Under the pieces are notes generated by a model that saw nothing but the letters and a program-made list of their open reading frames with translations, was not told the DNA's origin and searched no databases. A stretch of 44,217 bases of DNA from a virus, in IMG/VR virus record IMGVR_UViG_3300034022_000291, positions 1 through 44,217 of that record, one strand, 5' to 3'. Made by a program: the position numbers and the translations under genes. Numbering within the stretch: position 1 is the first letter of the stretch; the number at the start of each line of letters is the position of its first letter. Positions 1 to 6,222 of this stretch are shown here, piece by piece.

Positions 1-36
1 TGGTTTTCCATAGTAGTGTATATATACTAGTTTATA

Positions 37-621
37 TTAAAGTTTGCCACGCATTTTGTCTATACATTTTTTGATAAAAGTCTTATCTCTTTGCATAGAA
101 CGAAAGAAGAAGTAAGGAAACCAGATGATCTTTGGTATCTTCAACACTTTCAAGTTCTTACAGTTAATTACCTTTGGCATTTCGCCATCCCAAATGCGAA
201 CTACAACAGTTGAATTATCTTCCATAGATACATTATCAATGGTGCCATTTCTTGTTGGTTTTGTCCAAGGTGTCCAGTAATTGTCGTACTGGCCGATTTC
301 GATTGTGTATGCTTTGCCTTTGCGAGTGAATAAAATATCTTTTAAATTCCATCCATCAATGCTACCTTTTAAGGTAATACCGTTGTTGAGTGGGTTTAAA
401 GTCATGTTATTGAACGAATAACCTGAGCCGCGAACAGCGTCAATGCAATCTTCTTTGCCGCCATTTACTGTTACTCCTGTTACTTGAACGTTCTCGCATT
501 GCGAGAATTTCATAACATCATCCCATTCAGCAGGATTAAGTGGATTTTCCCATGCGTCAATTACAATGTCTTTTAATTGAACGTGTGATTTATAGTTTGT
601 GTCTTTTTTTCCAGAACTCAT
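37..621 (-). CDS. Beta-helix-like phage protein, function unknown
   Basis: A 194-residue protein whose middle (about residues 15-140) has short, evenly spaced strand-turn units with N, G and V/I positions (for example VQVTGVTVNGG and GITLKGSIDGWNLKDILF), as in right-handed parallel beta-helix proteins of phage tails and pectate-lyase-like folds. The last 40 residues are basic and aromatic and do not fit the helix. No catalytic residues are recognisable. No Shine-Dalgarno sequence precedes the ATG; a perfect 9-bp hairpin ends directly at it. A structural or glycan-binding role is an inference from the fold only. Confidence 0.6.
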   Translation of the reverse strand: MSSGKKDTNYKSHVQLKDIVIDAWENPLNPAEWDDVMKFSQCENVQVTGVTVNGGKEDCIDAVRGSGYSFNNMTLNPLNNGITLKGSIDGWNLKDILFTRKGKAYTIEIGQYDNYWTPWTKPTRNGTIDNVSMEDNSTVVVRIWDGEMPKVINCKNLKVLKIPKIIWFPYFFFRSMQRDKTFIKKCIDKMRGKL

Positions 622-646
622 AGACTCTAATTTACACTTAGAGTCT
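622..646 (-). promoter_or_regulatory. Perfect hairpin abutting a start codon
   Basis: AGACTCTAA (622-630) and TTAGAGTCT (638-646) are perfect 9-bp inverted arms around a 7-nt loop. On the leftward transcript the stem ends at the base before the ATG of the beta-helix-like gene. No U-run follows on either strand, so it is not a typical intrinsic terminator. It could hide the start codon, or be a processing site between this gene and the one upstream. Confidence 0.5.
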
Positions 647-660
647 TTAGAAGCTATACG

Positions 661-942
661 TTAGTCTATTAAATCAGGACTCTTTAGCATAGCATCAATT
701 TCATTTAATCTAGTTTGGAGTGCATCTGCGCGATCTCTTTCTAGTTTTATCATGTGGTTAGCTGTTAATAAATCTAAACTTACATTATGTAATGAAGCCT
801 CCGCTTTCTCGGCGCGGGCTTCTGCGGTGTATAGTTGAATTTCAAGTTGTTTAGAAACTTCAGCAGATACGGCAGAATCAATGCCAAAGTGTCCAAGAGC
901 AGCCTCTGTTATTGGTGTTGCGTGGTAATCAGGCGCGCTCAT
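661..942 (-). CDS. Small coiled-coil protein, unknown
   Basis: A 93-residue protein. Residues 28-90 are rich in A, E, L, K and R with heptad-like spacing (EARAEKAEAS, KLERDRADALQTRLNEID), indicating a coiled coil. The start codon overlaps the upstream stop as ATGA and has a good ribosome-binding site (AAGGAG, about 8 nt away), one of the few clear ones in this window. Translation is probably coupled to the upstream gene. No known family recognised. Confidence 0.65.
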   Translation of the reverse strand: MSAPDYHATPITEAALGHFGIDSAVSAEVSKQLEIQLYTAEARAEKAEASLHNVSLDLLTANHMIKLERDRADALQTRLNEIDAMLKSPDLID

Positions 943-1526
943 TTGCTGGTCTCCTTCATGGCCTGTTCTATAATCTTGTCACATTCATCCGCTGATTGAT
1001 CTACGCAAGGCTGCGAATACCCATCGGGAATATCCCTGCAAATCGAATCTTTAACATTTTCTAATGCTTTACGCAGCACGCGCACTTTTTTGCGCTCGGC
1101 GGCAATGCGGGCATCCACCATCTCTTGAATCTCCTTCTCAAATGCAGCCATCAATAACTTTACAGTTTCTTGAGTAGCTTCTTCTTTACTAAGACCTTCG
1201 CCAGCAACTATATAACCGTCGGAAGTAATACGCAAAACTTCTCGACTTGATCTGTTAAAAGTTATCTCGCTAGGTGTTGAAACAATTAATTCTTTAGCTT
1301 CTTTAATGATTTGATTCATTCTTTGACCGTCTAATGCGCGGCAAGAACCAATATAATTTGGACGAAACTTGTTGCCAGAGTCGCTTTCTTCTGTGATCTC
1401 AAGCAAATCAATAAACTCTTTCCATAAGCTGTGTAGCTTATCTGCTTTAATCCTTAATTGAAGCGTTTCAAAAGGAACAAATGGTGCTTGTATTGATGGG
1501 TCTGTTGGTAGTGCTTCTTTATTCAT
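939..1526 (-). CDS. Conserved-looking phage protein, unknown
   Basis: A 195-residue, mostly helical protein with a charged C-terminal part (residues 125-160: EKEIQEMVDARIAAERKKVRV) likely to form a coiled coil. Four cysteines occur (residues about 62, 167, 178 and 185), the last three in the tail, without a recognisable zinc motif. It overlaps the next gene by 4 nt (ATGA) and the upstream gene by 8 nt, so three genes here form one translationally linked set. Function unknown. Confidence 0.65.
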   Translation of the reverse strand: MNKEALPTDPSIQAPFVPFETLQLRIKADKLHSLWKEFIDLLEITEESDSGNKFRPNYIGSCRALDGQRMNQIIKEAKELIVSTPSEITFNRSSREVLRITSDGYIVAGEGLSKEEATQETVKLLMAAFEKEIQEMVDARIAAERKKVRVLRKALENVKDSICRDIPDGYSQPCVDQSADECDKIIEQAMKETSK

Positions 1527-1815
1527 TTTGTTTAAAATTATTTATACCAGTAACTAATGCTCTTTTGAAATCCTCCGCTTTGAATAATATACAACCCTTC
1601 CAACCATGAATCAAAGATTTGCCATTTTCAATATCATCGTAAATTTTTTTAATAATTTGGCGACATTCTTCCTTAGATTTTTCGTACTCATCTAAAGAAT
1701 ATACTTTATCTACTGCGGATATTTGTGCGCCATCTGTAAGATGAACGGTAAGAGTTACTGTTGACTCGGCAGGTATTGCCGCTTCTTCTTCCTTTGAGAA
1801 TATATTAAAATTCAT
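1519..1815 (-). CDS. Small hypothetical protein
   Basis: A 98-residue acidic/helical protein. After the first 15 residues comes a beta-rich stretch (STVTLTVHLTDGAQISAV), then a helical region. Its end overlaps the next gene by 8 nt; only 3 nt separate its start from the upstream stop. The leader is A/T-rich without a Shine-Dalgarno sequence. No family recognised. Confidence 0.6.
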   Translation of the reverse strand: MNFNIFSKEEEAAIPAESTVTLTVHLTDGAQISAVDKVYSLDEYEKSKEECRQIIKKIYDDIENGKSLIHGWKGCILFKAEDFKRALVTGINNFKQNE

Positions 1816-1818
1816 TTT

Positions 1819-2130
1819 TTATTGTTTTAAACGGAAGGTTTTGAGGGAAATGTTTTGGCTGGCAACGTTAAAGAAGCGGTCAATGAAGTTGTTTCTTGGT
1901 TCAATAGCGACGATCATAAAACGAGCATCTTCAAAATTCATATCCATATTAACTCCAAATACTGCGACAGGTTCGCCATTTTGATCTTTATGGAAGGCAA
2001 GAGAAGTTTTACCTGCGGCACCCATGTCGCAGAGTTCATCGACTAATTCTGTTTTTTCTTTGCGGTATTTAATCATACCGTAATACATAGAATAAAAATT
2101 AAATCGCAGACGTTCTAGGAGGTTGTTCAT
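1819..2130 (-). CDS. Small hypothetical protein
   Basis: A 103-residue protein starting MNNLLERL. The frame stays open further upstream and an ATG at 2178 would give 119 residues overlapping the upstream gene, but a promoter-like pair (TTGACA at 2160-2165, TACTCT at 2138-2143) ends 7 nt before the ATG at 2130, which favours the shorter form made from a nearly leaderless transcript. The body has a hydrophobic strand pattern (PVAVFGVNMDM, ARFMIVAIEPR). Function unknown. Confidence 0.55.
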   Translation of the reverse strand: MNNLLERLRFNFYSMYYGMIKYRKEKTELVDELCDMGAAGKTSLAFHKDQNGEPVAVFGVNMDMNFEDARFMIVAIEPRNNFIDRFFNVASQNISLKTFRLKQ

Positions 2131-2137
2131 GGCTAGG

Positions 2138-2165
2138 AGAGTAAATGATTTTTTGTAGATGTCAA
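2138..2165 (-). promoter_or_regulatory. Putative leftward promoter (TTGACA-N16-TACTCT)
   Basis: On the minus strand, TTGACA (2160-2165) and TACTCT (2138-2143) are 16 nt apart. The ATG at 2130 follows the -10 by 7 nt. The same TTGAC-N16 layout recurs at five other leftward gene starts in the window. Confidence 0.4.
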
Positions 2166-2503
2166 GGGTTTTTTTCATCAATAATAAGATTGAAGATATA
2201 TTTTTTATCTTTGAAATACTTTGCGGCGATTCTAATGTATTCGTAATACTTGTTGTGCATAGAGATCGGCACTTGAGAAGCGGAACCTTTAAACGCCCGA
2301 TCATAAGCGATCTTCTTTGCCAAGTTCTTGTCGAATATGTCGCCGTCTTTAACGTTACAAAGCGACCATCCAATACCATAGTAATGAGGGTCGAATTGAG
2401 TCGCAGTGGCGGCGAACACGCCAACCATCTGACCTTTCCGATTGTAGTAATAGATATGAAGTCCTTTGGGGAACTCCATAATTTCTTTTTCTTTATGTTT
2501 CAT
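2162..2503 (-). CDS. Hypothetical phage protein
   Basis: A 113-residue protein with an aromatic-rich N-terminal half (GLHIYYYNRKGQMVGVF; HYYGIGWSLCNVKDGD), resembling small conserved phage proteins of unknown function. The N-terminal eight residues are very basic/acidic, and an internal ATG at 2479 could be the true start. It lies immediately downstream of tRNA-Leu on the same strand and may be read from a common transcript. No ribosome-binding site seen. Confidence 0.6.
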   Translation of the reverse strand: MKHKEKEIMEFPKGLHIYYYNRKGQMVGVFAATATQFDPHYYGIGWSLCNVKDGDIFDKNLAKKIAYDRAFKGSASQVPISMHNKYYEYIRIAAKYFKDKKYIFNLIIDEKNP

Positions 2504-2523
2504 GTGTTATGTTTAGAGTAAAT

Positions 2524-2608
2524 TGGTGGTGACATTGGGACTCGAACCCAAACAGATTTAATCTAAAGGTTTTTAAGACCTTTGCGGCTACCATTACGCC
2601 ATGTCACC
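2524..2608 (-). tRNA. tRNA-Leu (anticodon UAA), CCA encoded
   Basis: Minus strand: 7-bp acceptor stem GGTGACA/TGTCACC, D-arm stem GCG/CGC, anticodon stem AAGGT/ACCTT with loop CTTAAAA (anticodon TAA), a long variable arm with AGAT/ATCT pairing, T-arm TTGGG-TTCGAGT-CCCAA, discriminator A and encoded CCA (2524-2526). The long variable arm and anticodon fit class II tRNA-Leu. Its 5' 15 nt overlap the end of the HNH gene. Confidence 0.96.
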
Positions 2609-3037
2609 ATTTTTGTTTTTTCTGCCTCGATAATTTTCTGTTACCGAATGGCAATTTGGACAAAGTATTTGAAGGTTATTTATATCGTTGTTTGATGAAT
2701 CGCCATCAACATGATGGACTTCTAGCGAAATTAACTCATTTAACCAATGTGTCAAGTCACAATTTTGACATTTGTGGCCTTTTTCTTTAATTAAATGTTT
2801 TTTTAAACTGTGACATCTAGTGTATTTTGACCAGTCTTTTGTCCTCTGGCCTACGCTCCAACCTTGACCTGTCCAATGAGAGGTGTCAACATTAAGTTTT
2901 TGAAGAAGTCTTTTCATGTTCCTGTAATTTCCTCCTACTGGAACTAAATCTAAACTTCTTAATAAACCCGCTATTGATTTAACATTTTTGGAGTTGTTGA
3001 TAATATCTTGATCGGTGTATTCTCTGTATTTTCCCAT
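2594..3037 (-). CDS. HNH endonuclease, probable homing type
   Basis: A 147-residue protein taken from the ATG at 3037; a TTG 18 nt upstream is less likely. Residues 10-60 form a helical DNA-binding region (SIAGLLRSLDLVPVGGNYR; DTSHWTGQGW) typical of a family of HNH proteins. The nuclease part has a zinc-binding CQNC (C90, C93), the HNH core LEVHHVDGD (H108, H109), an N-rich turn, and CPNCH (C126, C129). This beta-beta-alpha metal nuclease would cut or nick DNA. It is a free-standing gene whose TAA stop lies in the D-arm region of tRNA-Leu, so gene and tRNA overlap by 15 nt. Homing behaviour is inferred from family and location. Confidence 0.88.
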   Translation of the reverse strand: MGKYREYTDQDIINNSKNVKSIAGLLRSLDLVPVGGNYRNMKRLLQKLNVDTSHWTGQGWSVGQRTKDWSKYTRCHSLKKHLIKEKGHKCQNCDLTHWLNELISLEVHHVDGDSSNNDINNLQILCPNCHSVTENYRGRKNKNGDMA

Positions 3038-3072
3038 ACAGAGGATTACACACAATGGAAGACTTATGGAAC

Positions 3073-3100
3073 ACCATACCTGTATCTATGCCATTGTCAA
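3073..3100 (-). promoter_or_regulatory. Putative leftward promoter for the HNH gene and tRNA-Leu
   Basis: TTGACA (3095-3100) and TATGGT (3073-3078) are 16 nt apart on the minus strand, 35 nt before the HNH start codon. This is a sigma70-like arrangement in the short gap between two genes, and transcription would continue through tRNA-Leu. Confidence 0.5.
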
Positions 3101-3106
3101 TACCTT

Positions 3107-3340
3107 TTAAGGATATTTTGATTTTATTTCCTGAAATCTTTTGATAACATCGTCAAGCATTTTTAATTCTTTCGCGTTGCTTTCGGTGGTATCTTCCATC
3201 CATGAATTTATAGCGCGAAGTTCGGAGACGTGCTCAAACATATCTTCTGCTAGTGTTTGCCATTCATCTTGAGTCAAGAGCAGTTGGTGAATCAACTGTG
3301 CTGCACTATCAGGATTTTGTTTTACCCATTCGTGGTTCAT
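3107..3340 (-). CDS. Small helical hypothetical protein
   Basis: A 77-residue, mostly helical acidic protein (MNHEWVKQNPDS...). The start at 3340 was chosen because its ATG overlaps the upstream TGA (ATGA) and GGAG lies about 7 nt before it; a TTG four codons earlier is less likely. The pattern of W, H and L residues is like small phage accessory proteins, but no family is recognised. Confidence 0.65.
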   Translation of the reverse strand: MNHEWVKQNPDSAAQLIHQLLLTQDEWQTLAEDMFEHVSELRAINSWMEDTTESNAKELKMLDDVIKRFQEIKSKYP

Positions 3341-3681
3341 TTTGCACTCCAAGTACGATGTTTCTCAGCGACCCATTCATAACCATTAGATTCGCAAATA
3401 ATCCATTGAACATCATCAGGTATTTCTACGATTTTGATCGTGCAGTAATCAGCGGAAAATCTTTCTGAACCAATTTGTTCAAAGATTCTAATGAGAACAG
3501 GATCGTCGCGTAATAGTTGATATAAAGTAGCATTGAGTTCTTGAGGTAAAATATCGTATTCGCCCCAAGAAGGATTTTCACTGACTGTATAAGATATACC
3601 TTTTTCTTTTAAGTAAAGCTCTTTAGCTTCTAAAGACAAACAGAAACCACCAACATCAGTATTGACTAGTATTTTTTGCAT
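3337..3681 (-). CDS. Conserved phage protein of unknown function
   Basis: A 114-residue protein. The overall pattern is familiar from many large phages: an N-terminal NTDVGGFCLS, a middle RDDPVLIRIFEQIG, and a C-terminal VEIPDDVQWIICESNGYEWVAE followed by HRTW. To my knowledge the family has no assigned function. The frame is open further upstream, but that extension would run through tRNA-Thr, so the ATG at 3681, between the tRNA and the conserved start, is used. Coupled by ATGA overlap to the next gene. Confidence 0.75.
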   Translation of the reverse strand: MQKILVNTDVGGFCLSLEAKELYLKEKGISYTVSENPSWGEYDILPQELNATLYQLLRDDPVLIRIFEQIGSERFSADYCTIKIVEIPDDVQWIICESNGYEWVAEKHRTWSAK

Positions 3682-3689
3682 ATATAAAA

Positions 3690-3764
3690 TGGAGCTTCCA
3701 ACAGGACTTGAACCTGCAACCACCTCATTACAAATGAGGTGCTCTACCATTGAGCTACGGAAGC
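3690..3764 (-). tRNA. tRNA-Thr (anticodon UGU), CCA encoded
   Basis: Minus strand: acceptor stem GCTTCCG/TGGAAGC (last pair G-T), D-arm GCTC/GAGC, anticodon stem CCTCA/TGAGG with loop TTTGTAA (anticodon TGT), T-arm GCAGG-TTCAAGT-CCTGT, discriminator T and encoded CCA (3690-3692). Standard class I length. Confidence 0.97.
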
Positions 3765-3873
3765 TAATTGTTTTACCAACGACCTCGCTTAGTAAAATAG
3801 TTTGGGCGATTCCATAAGTGACAAAGCACAATTATGAAAATCAAGATTGATAACATTAAGTGTAAGATATTAT

Positions 3874-4137
3874 ATGGATAGCCCCCGATTATTACAAGCA
3901 GATATACATAGTAATTATAGCATCGTGTCTGGAGATTGGTCTAGCTATAAGACACAAATCACTGGACTATACTCTGCTACTGGTTACGCCGCTTCTGGCA
4001 ATGCAACTTTCGGGGACTTCTCCGATCATTTAGTTAGAGAATACAACCATAAGATTGATGTGTTGGGGATGCCAACAGGCTTGTTCATTCGACCTTATGA
4101 TGCTGGTTATAGATTAACTGGTATTGCTATCAGTTAA
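3874..4137 (+). CDS. Lone rightward small protein, unknown
   Basis: An 87-residue protein (MDSPRLLQADIH...) with a balanced, folded-looking composition, ending RLTGIAIS. It is one of only two rightward genes in the first 24 kb. Its 3' end overlaps the 3' end of the leftward DUF1599-type gene by 24 nt, with no terminator between. The TTG at 3847 in frame is a possible but less likely start. Function unknown. Confidence 0.5.
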   Translation: MDSPRLLQADIHSNYSIVSGDWSSYKTQITGLYSATGYAASGNATFGDFSDHLVREYNHKIDVLGMPTGLFIRPYDAGYRLTGIAIS

Positions 4138-4458
4138 AGTCTTTTCTTCTTTGCCTTTGATATAGGCAGACATTAAGACGCAGTAGTTGATAATATCCAA
4201 GATAGCGTCCTCATAGCCTTCGTTTGCGACCAAGAGCTTTCCATCTTGAGCAAACGTGCTAAGACGAGATACCTTGTCTATAATACGAACGAGGAAGCCT
4301 TGTTCGGTAGTGCAGACGCCCATAGCCTCGCAGCGTTGGAAGTTGGCGAACGGTACGTCGCCTTTACTACCAGCGTAGTCGTTGTTTTTGGCTTGCATGA
4401 TCTCAAACGCTCGATCAGTAAGTAACTGATGATGCTCAAACAGGTCTTGTCTATTCAT
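4114..4458 (-). CDS. DUF1599 / nucleotide-modification-associated domain 1-like protein
   Basis: A 114-residue helical protein. The N-terminal part has NNDYAG followed by F-A-N-F (residues about 25-40), and the C-terminal part has LVRIIDKVSRLSTFAQDG and YEDAILDIINYCVLM. This is the pattern of the DUF1599 family, also named nucleotide modification associated domain 1, common in phages. The exact reaction is not established; the family is linked by context to modified DNA bases or nucleotide handling. The rightward gene on the other strand overlaps its end. Confidence 0.72.
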   Translation of the reverse strand: MNRQDLFEHHQLLTDRAFEIMQAKNNDYAGSKGDVPFANFQRCEAMGVCTTEQGFLVRIIDKVSRLSTFAQDGKLLVANEGYEDAILDIINYCVLMSAYIKGKEEKTLTDSNTS

Positions 4459-4480
4459 GGTGAATAAAAATTAATTTAAA

Positions 4481-4792
4481 TTACTCGCCCTTGATGACTT
4501 TTGATCTCACCCTAGACAGGAGAGAGATAACGTCTTTAGAATCCACCACAACAGGAACGTTGCGCTGAATCTTGCCAGAAGCGTCTTTAAAGGCGTGAAC
4601 GATTTGATAAGGCTCCTCTGTTCGCGCCGTCTCGGAAGTGAAACAATGCGCGGCCCATGCAGCGGCATTGTCCAAGGCGAAATCATAGAAGTTAATGCAG
4701 TTACGAAGTGTGCCGTCTCGTTCAAGATTCCAAATCTCAAACCAGTTACGGTTAGCTTCTACTCCATTAGTAGTTAGTTGTAGTGTATCCAT
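4481..4792 (-). CDS. Hypothetical phage protein
   Basis: A 103-residue acidic protein with several tryptophans (NRNWFEIWNLERDGT; AAAWAAHCF) and a beta-strand-like C-terminal half (IVHAFKDASGKIQRNVPVVV). Only 3 nt separate its start from the upstream gene. No family recognised. Confidence 0.6.
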   Translation of the reverse strand: MDTLQLTTNGVEANRNWFEIWNLERDGTLRNCINFYDFALDNAAAWAAHCFTSETARTEEPYQIVHAFKDASGKIQRNVPVVVDSKDVISLLSRVRSKVIKGE

Positions 4793-4795
4793 ATT

Positions 4796-5101
4796 TTATT
4801 CTTGAATAAATTGTTTAACAATATCGTGGGGGTATTGAGCTTGACTGTTCTTAGATTGAAGTTGATTCGCCCTAGCAATCATATAGTGATGAATGAAATG
4901 GCGCGTTTCCCAATCTAATAGGCGACCTTCCTCTTGAGGAAGCCCTTTGAGGACTTCATCAAGATTGAGGTTAAAGCTCAAGCATATAGCTTGGATTTTA
5001 CGATAAATGCCGATCTCTCTATACTTTAATAGAGCAAAGGCAATATCGAGTTCGACCATATTAGCTTCTTCTAGTTTTTCAACGAGTGGATTAACTTTCA
5101 T
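4796..5101 (-). CDS. Hypothetical helical protein
   Basis: A 101-residue helical protein (LVEKLEEANMVELDIAFALLKYREIG; ETRHFIHHYMIARANQL). It sits 1 nt downstream of the rIIB-like gene on the same strand and so probably belongs to the rII transcript. No family recognised. Confidence 0.62.
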   Translation of the reverse strand: MKVNPLVEKLEEANMVELDIAFALLKYREIGIYRKIQAICLSFNLNLDEVLKGLPQEEGRLLDWETRHFIHHYMIARANQLQSKNSQAQYPHDIVKQFIQE

Positions 5102-5102
5102 A

Positions 5103-6203
5103 TTAGAACGACTCTACAATCGACGCTTCGGAAGCGGTGATCTTCGTGCCATCGGACTTGAGAATACCTTCATTGGTATCATAGTCCAACTCAAAGATGA
5201 TGTCAGCGAGTTCATCGTAAGTAACATCGTAATTTGAGAGAGCAGAGGTCATAATATAGTTCAACGATGGATAAATACCTTTGCTGATATAGTTTGAGAT
5301 AATAGCATCAACCTTTAGTTTGATAGCTTCTTGACGCCAATCAATATCGCTGGAGTTATCTTTATCGCAGTCGCAATGACCGCAATCATCGCCGCAATCA
5401 TAATCATCGTCTTCGCTATCGTCTGTGCTATACACAGGCTCGCTGATTTCTTTGCGCTCTGGAGTAATATCAGAGTGAACTTTATACTTGCTCACGCGCA
5501 GCTTTTGAAAAGAGCAGTCGGTTGGAACGCTGACGGCATCGGCGGGATTAACTTCAACGACCAGCAAACGTCCAGTTGAGCCAGCCCAATCTTTAGCGTA
5601 GTCAAAGCTGCCAACGTGCAAGCCAAAGGAACAGTGATTGTCTTTGTTATCGTCAACAGAACGGCGAGCAACTTCAATCGTTGAGCCAAGAGTGTTGAGG
5701 ATTTGACCTTGATCGTTCACTTTACCTTGAACAACGACAGTATTTTTATTGCCGCTGCTGGAATAAAAATCATTTTTAACTCCTTTGTAAGCGAGGAAAT
5801 TTCCTTCTGGCGTGATTGGAAGCGACTTGTAGGACAAGAACGAATAGAGTTCGTTGACCGAGTTAGCCGAGACGTTAGACATGAGCTTGTCGATGAAGTT
5901 CAACAAAGGTTCAGCGTCTTTAGCTCCAGCCTTTAACAGTTCAAGCAGTTTAGTGACAACGACGCCATGCAGCTTTTCTGTGCCGTAAAACACTTCGCCA
6001 TCGTTGACGCGCAACTTGCCGTGAGAGAAGTTGACGATCTTGTGCTCGACATTCACCAGAGCGGGAATATCGGCGTAATTCGCGTCGATCAAGGCTTTGC
6101 GTAAAGCAAAGAAGTTCGGATTGGACTTCTCGACGGTGTAAGGACGACCATTAACGAAAACGGTAATGGAATCATCGCGCATAATGTAGGCTGGCTTATT
6201 CAT
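5103..6203 (-). CDS. rIIB: rIIB-like protein
   Basis: A 366-residue protein. The middle has the segment typical of RIIB-like phage proteins: LPITPEGNFLAYKGV (about 128-142) and CSFGLHVGSFDYAKDW (191-206), then LLVVEVNPADAVSVPTDC and a basic end of that domain. T4 rIIB is about 312 residues. RIIB acts with RIIA at the membrane and affects lysis timing and exclusion by prophages; the molecular mechanism is not settled. Residues 261-288 are an unusual acidic, cysteine-rich insertion. The C-terminal 75 residues are helical. It lies 19 nt after rIIA on the same strand, as in other rII loci. Confidence 0.85.
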   Translation of the reverse strand: MNKPAYIMRDDSITVFVNGRPYTVEKSNPNFFALRKALIDANYADIPALVNVEHKIVNFSHGKLRVNDGEVFYGTEKLHGVVVTKLLELLKAGAKDAEPLLNFIDKLMSNVSANSVNELYSFLSYKSLPITPEGNFLAYKGVKNDFYSSSGNKNTVVVQGKVNDQGQILNTLGSTIEVARRSVDDNKDNHCSFGLHVGSFDYAKDWAGSTGRLLVVEVNPADAVSVPTDCSFQKLRVSKYKVHSDITPERKEISEPVYSTDDSEDDDYDCGDDCGHCDCDKDNSSDIDWRQEAIKLKVDAIISNYISKGIYPSLNYIMTSALSNYDVTYDELADIIFELDYDTNEGILKSDGTKITASEASIVESF

Positions 6204-6222
6204 ATTAGTAACTTAGTTTTGT

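Noticed and set aside
1819-2424. A 201-aa protein starting at 2424
   Set aside because: The first 80 codons are a shifted frame of the neighbouring gene at 2162-2503; a later ATG next to a promoter-like site fits better.
2741-2770. TTGACA with a 16-nt spacer inside the HNH gene
   Set aside because: It lies in the middle of conserved coding sequence and no gene start follows; probably chance.
3337-3831. A 164-aa protein reading through tRNA-Thr
   Set aside because: The N-terminal 50 codons are the tRNA and its flanks; the conserved protein starts at the ATG at 3681.
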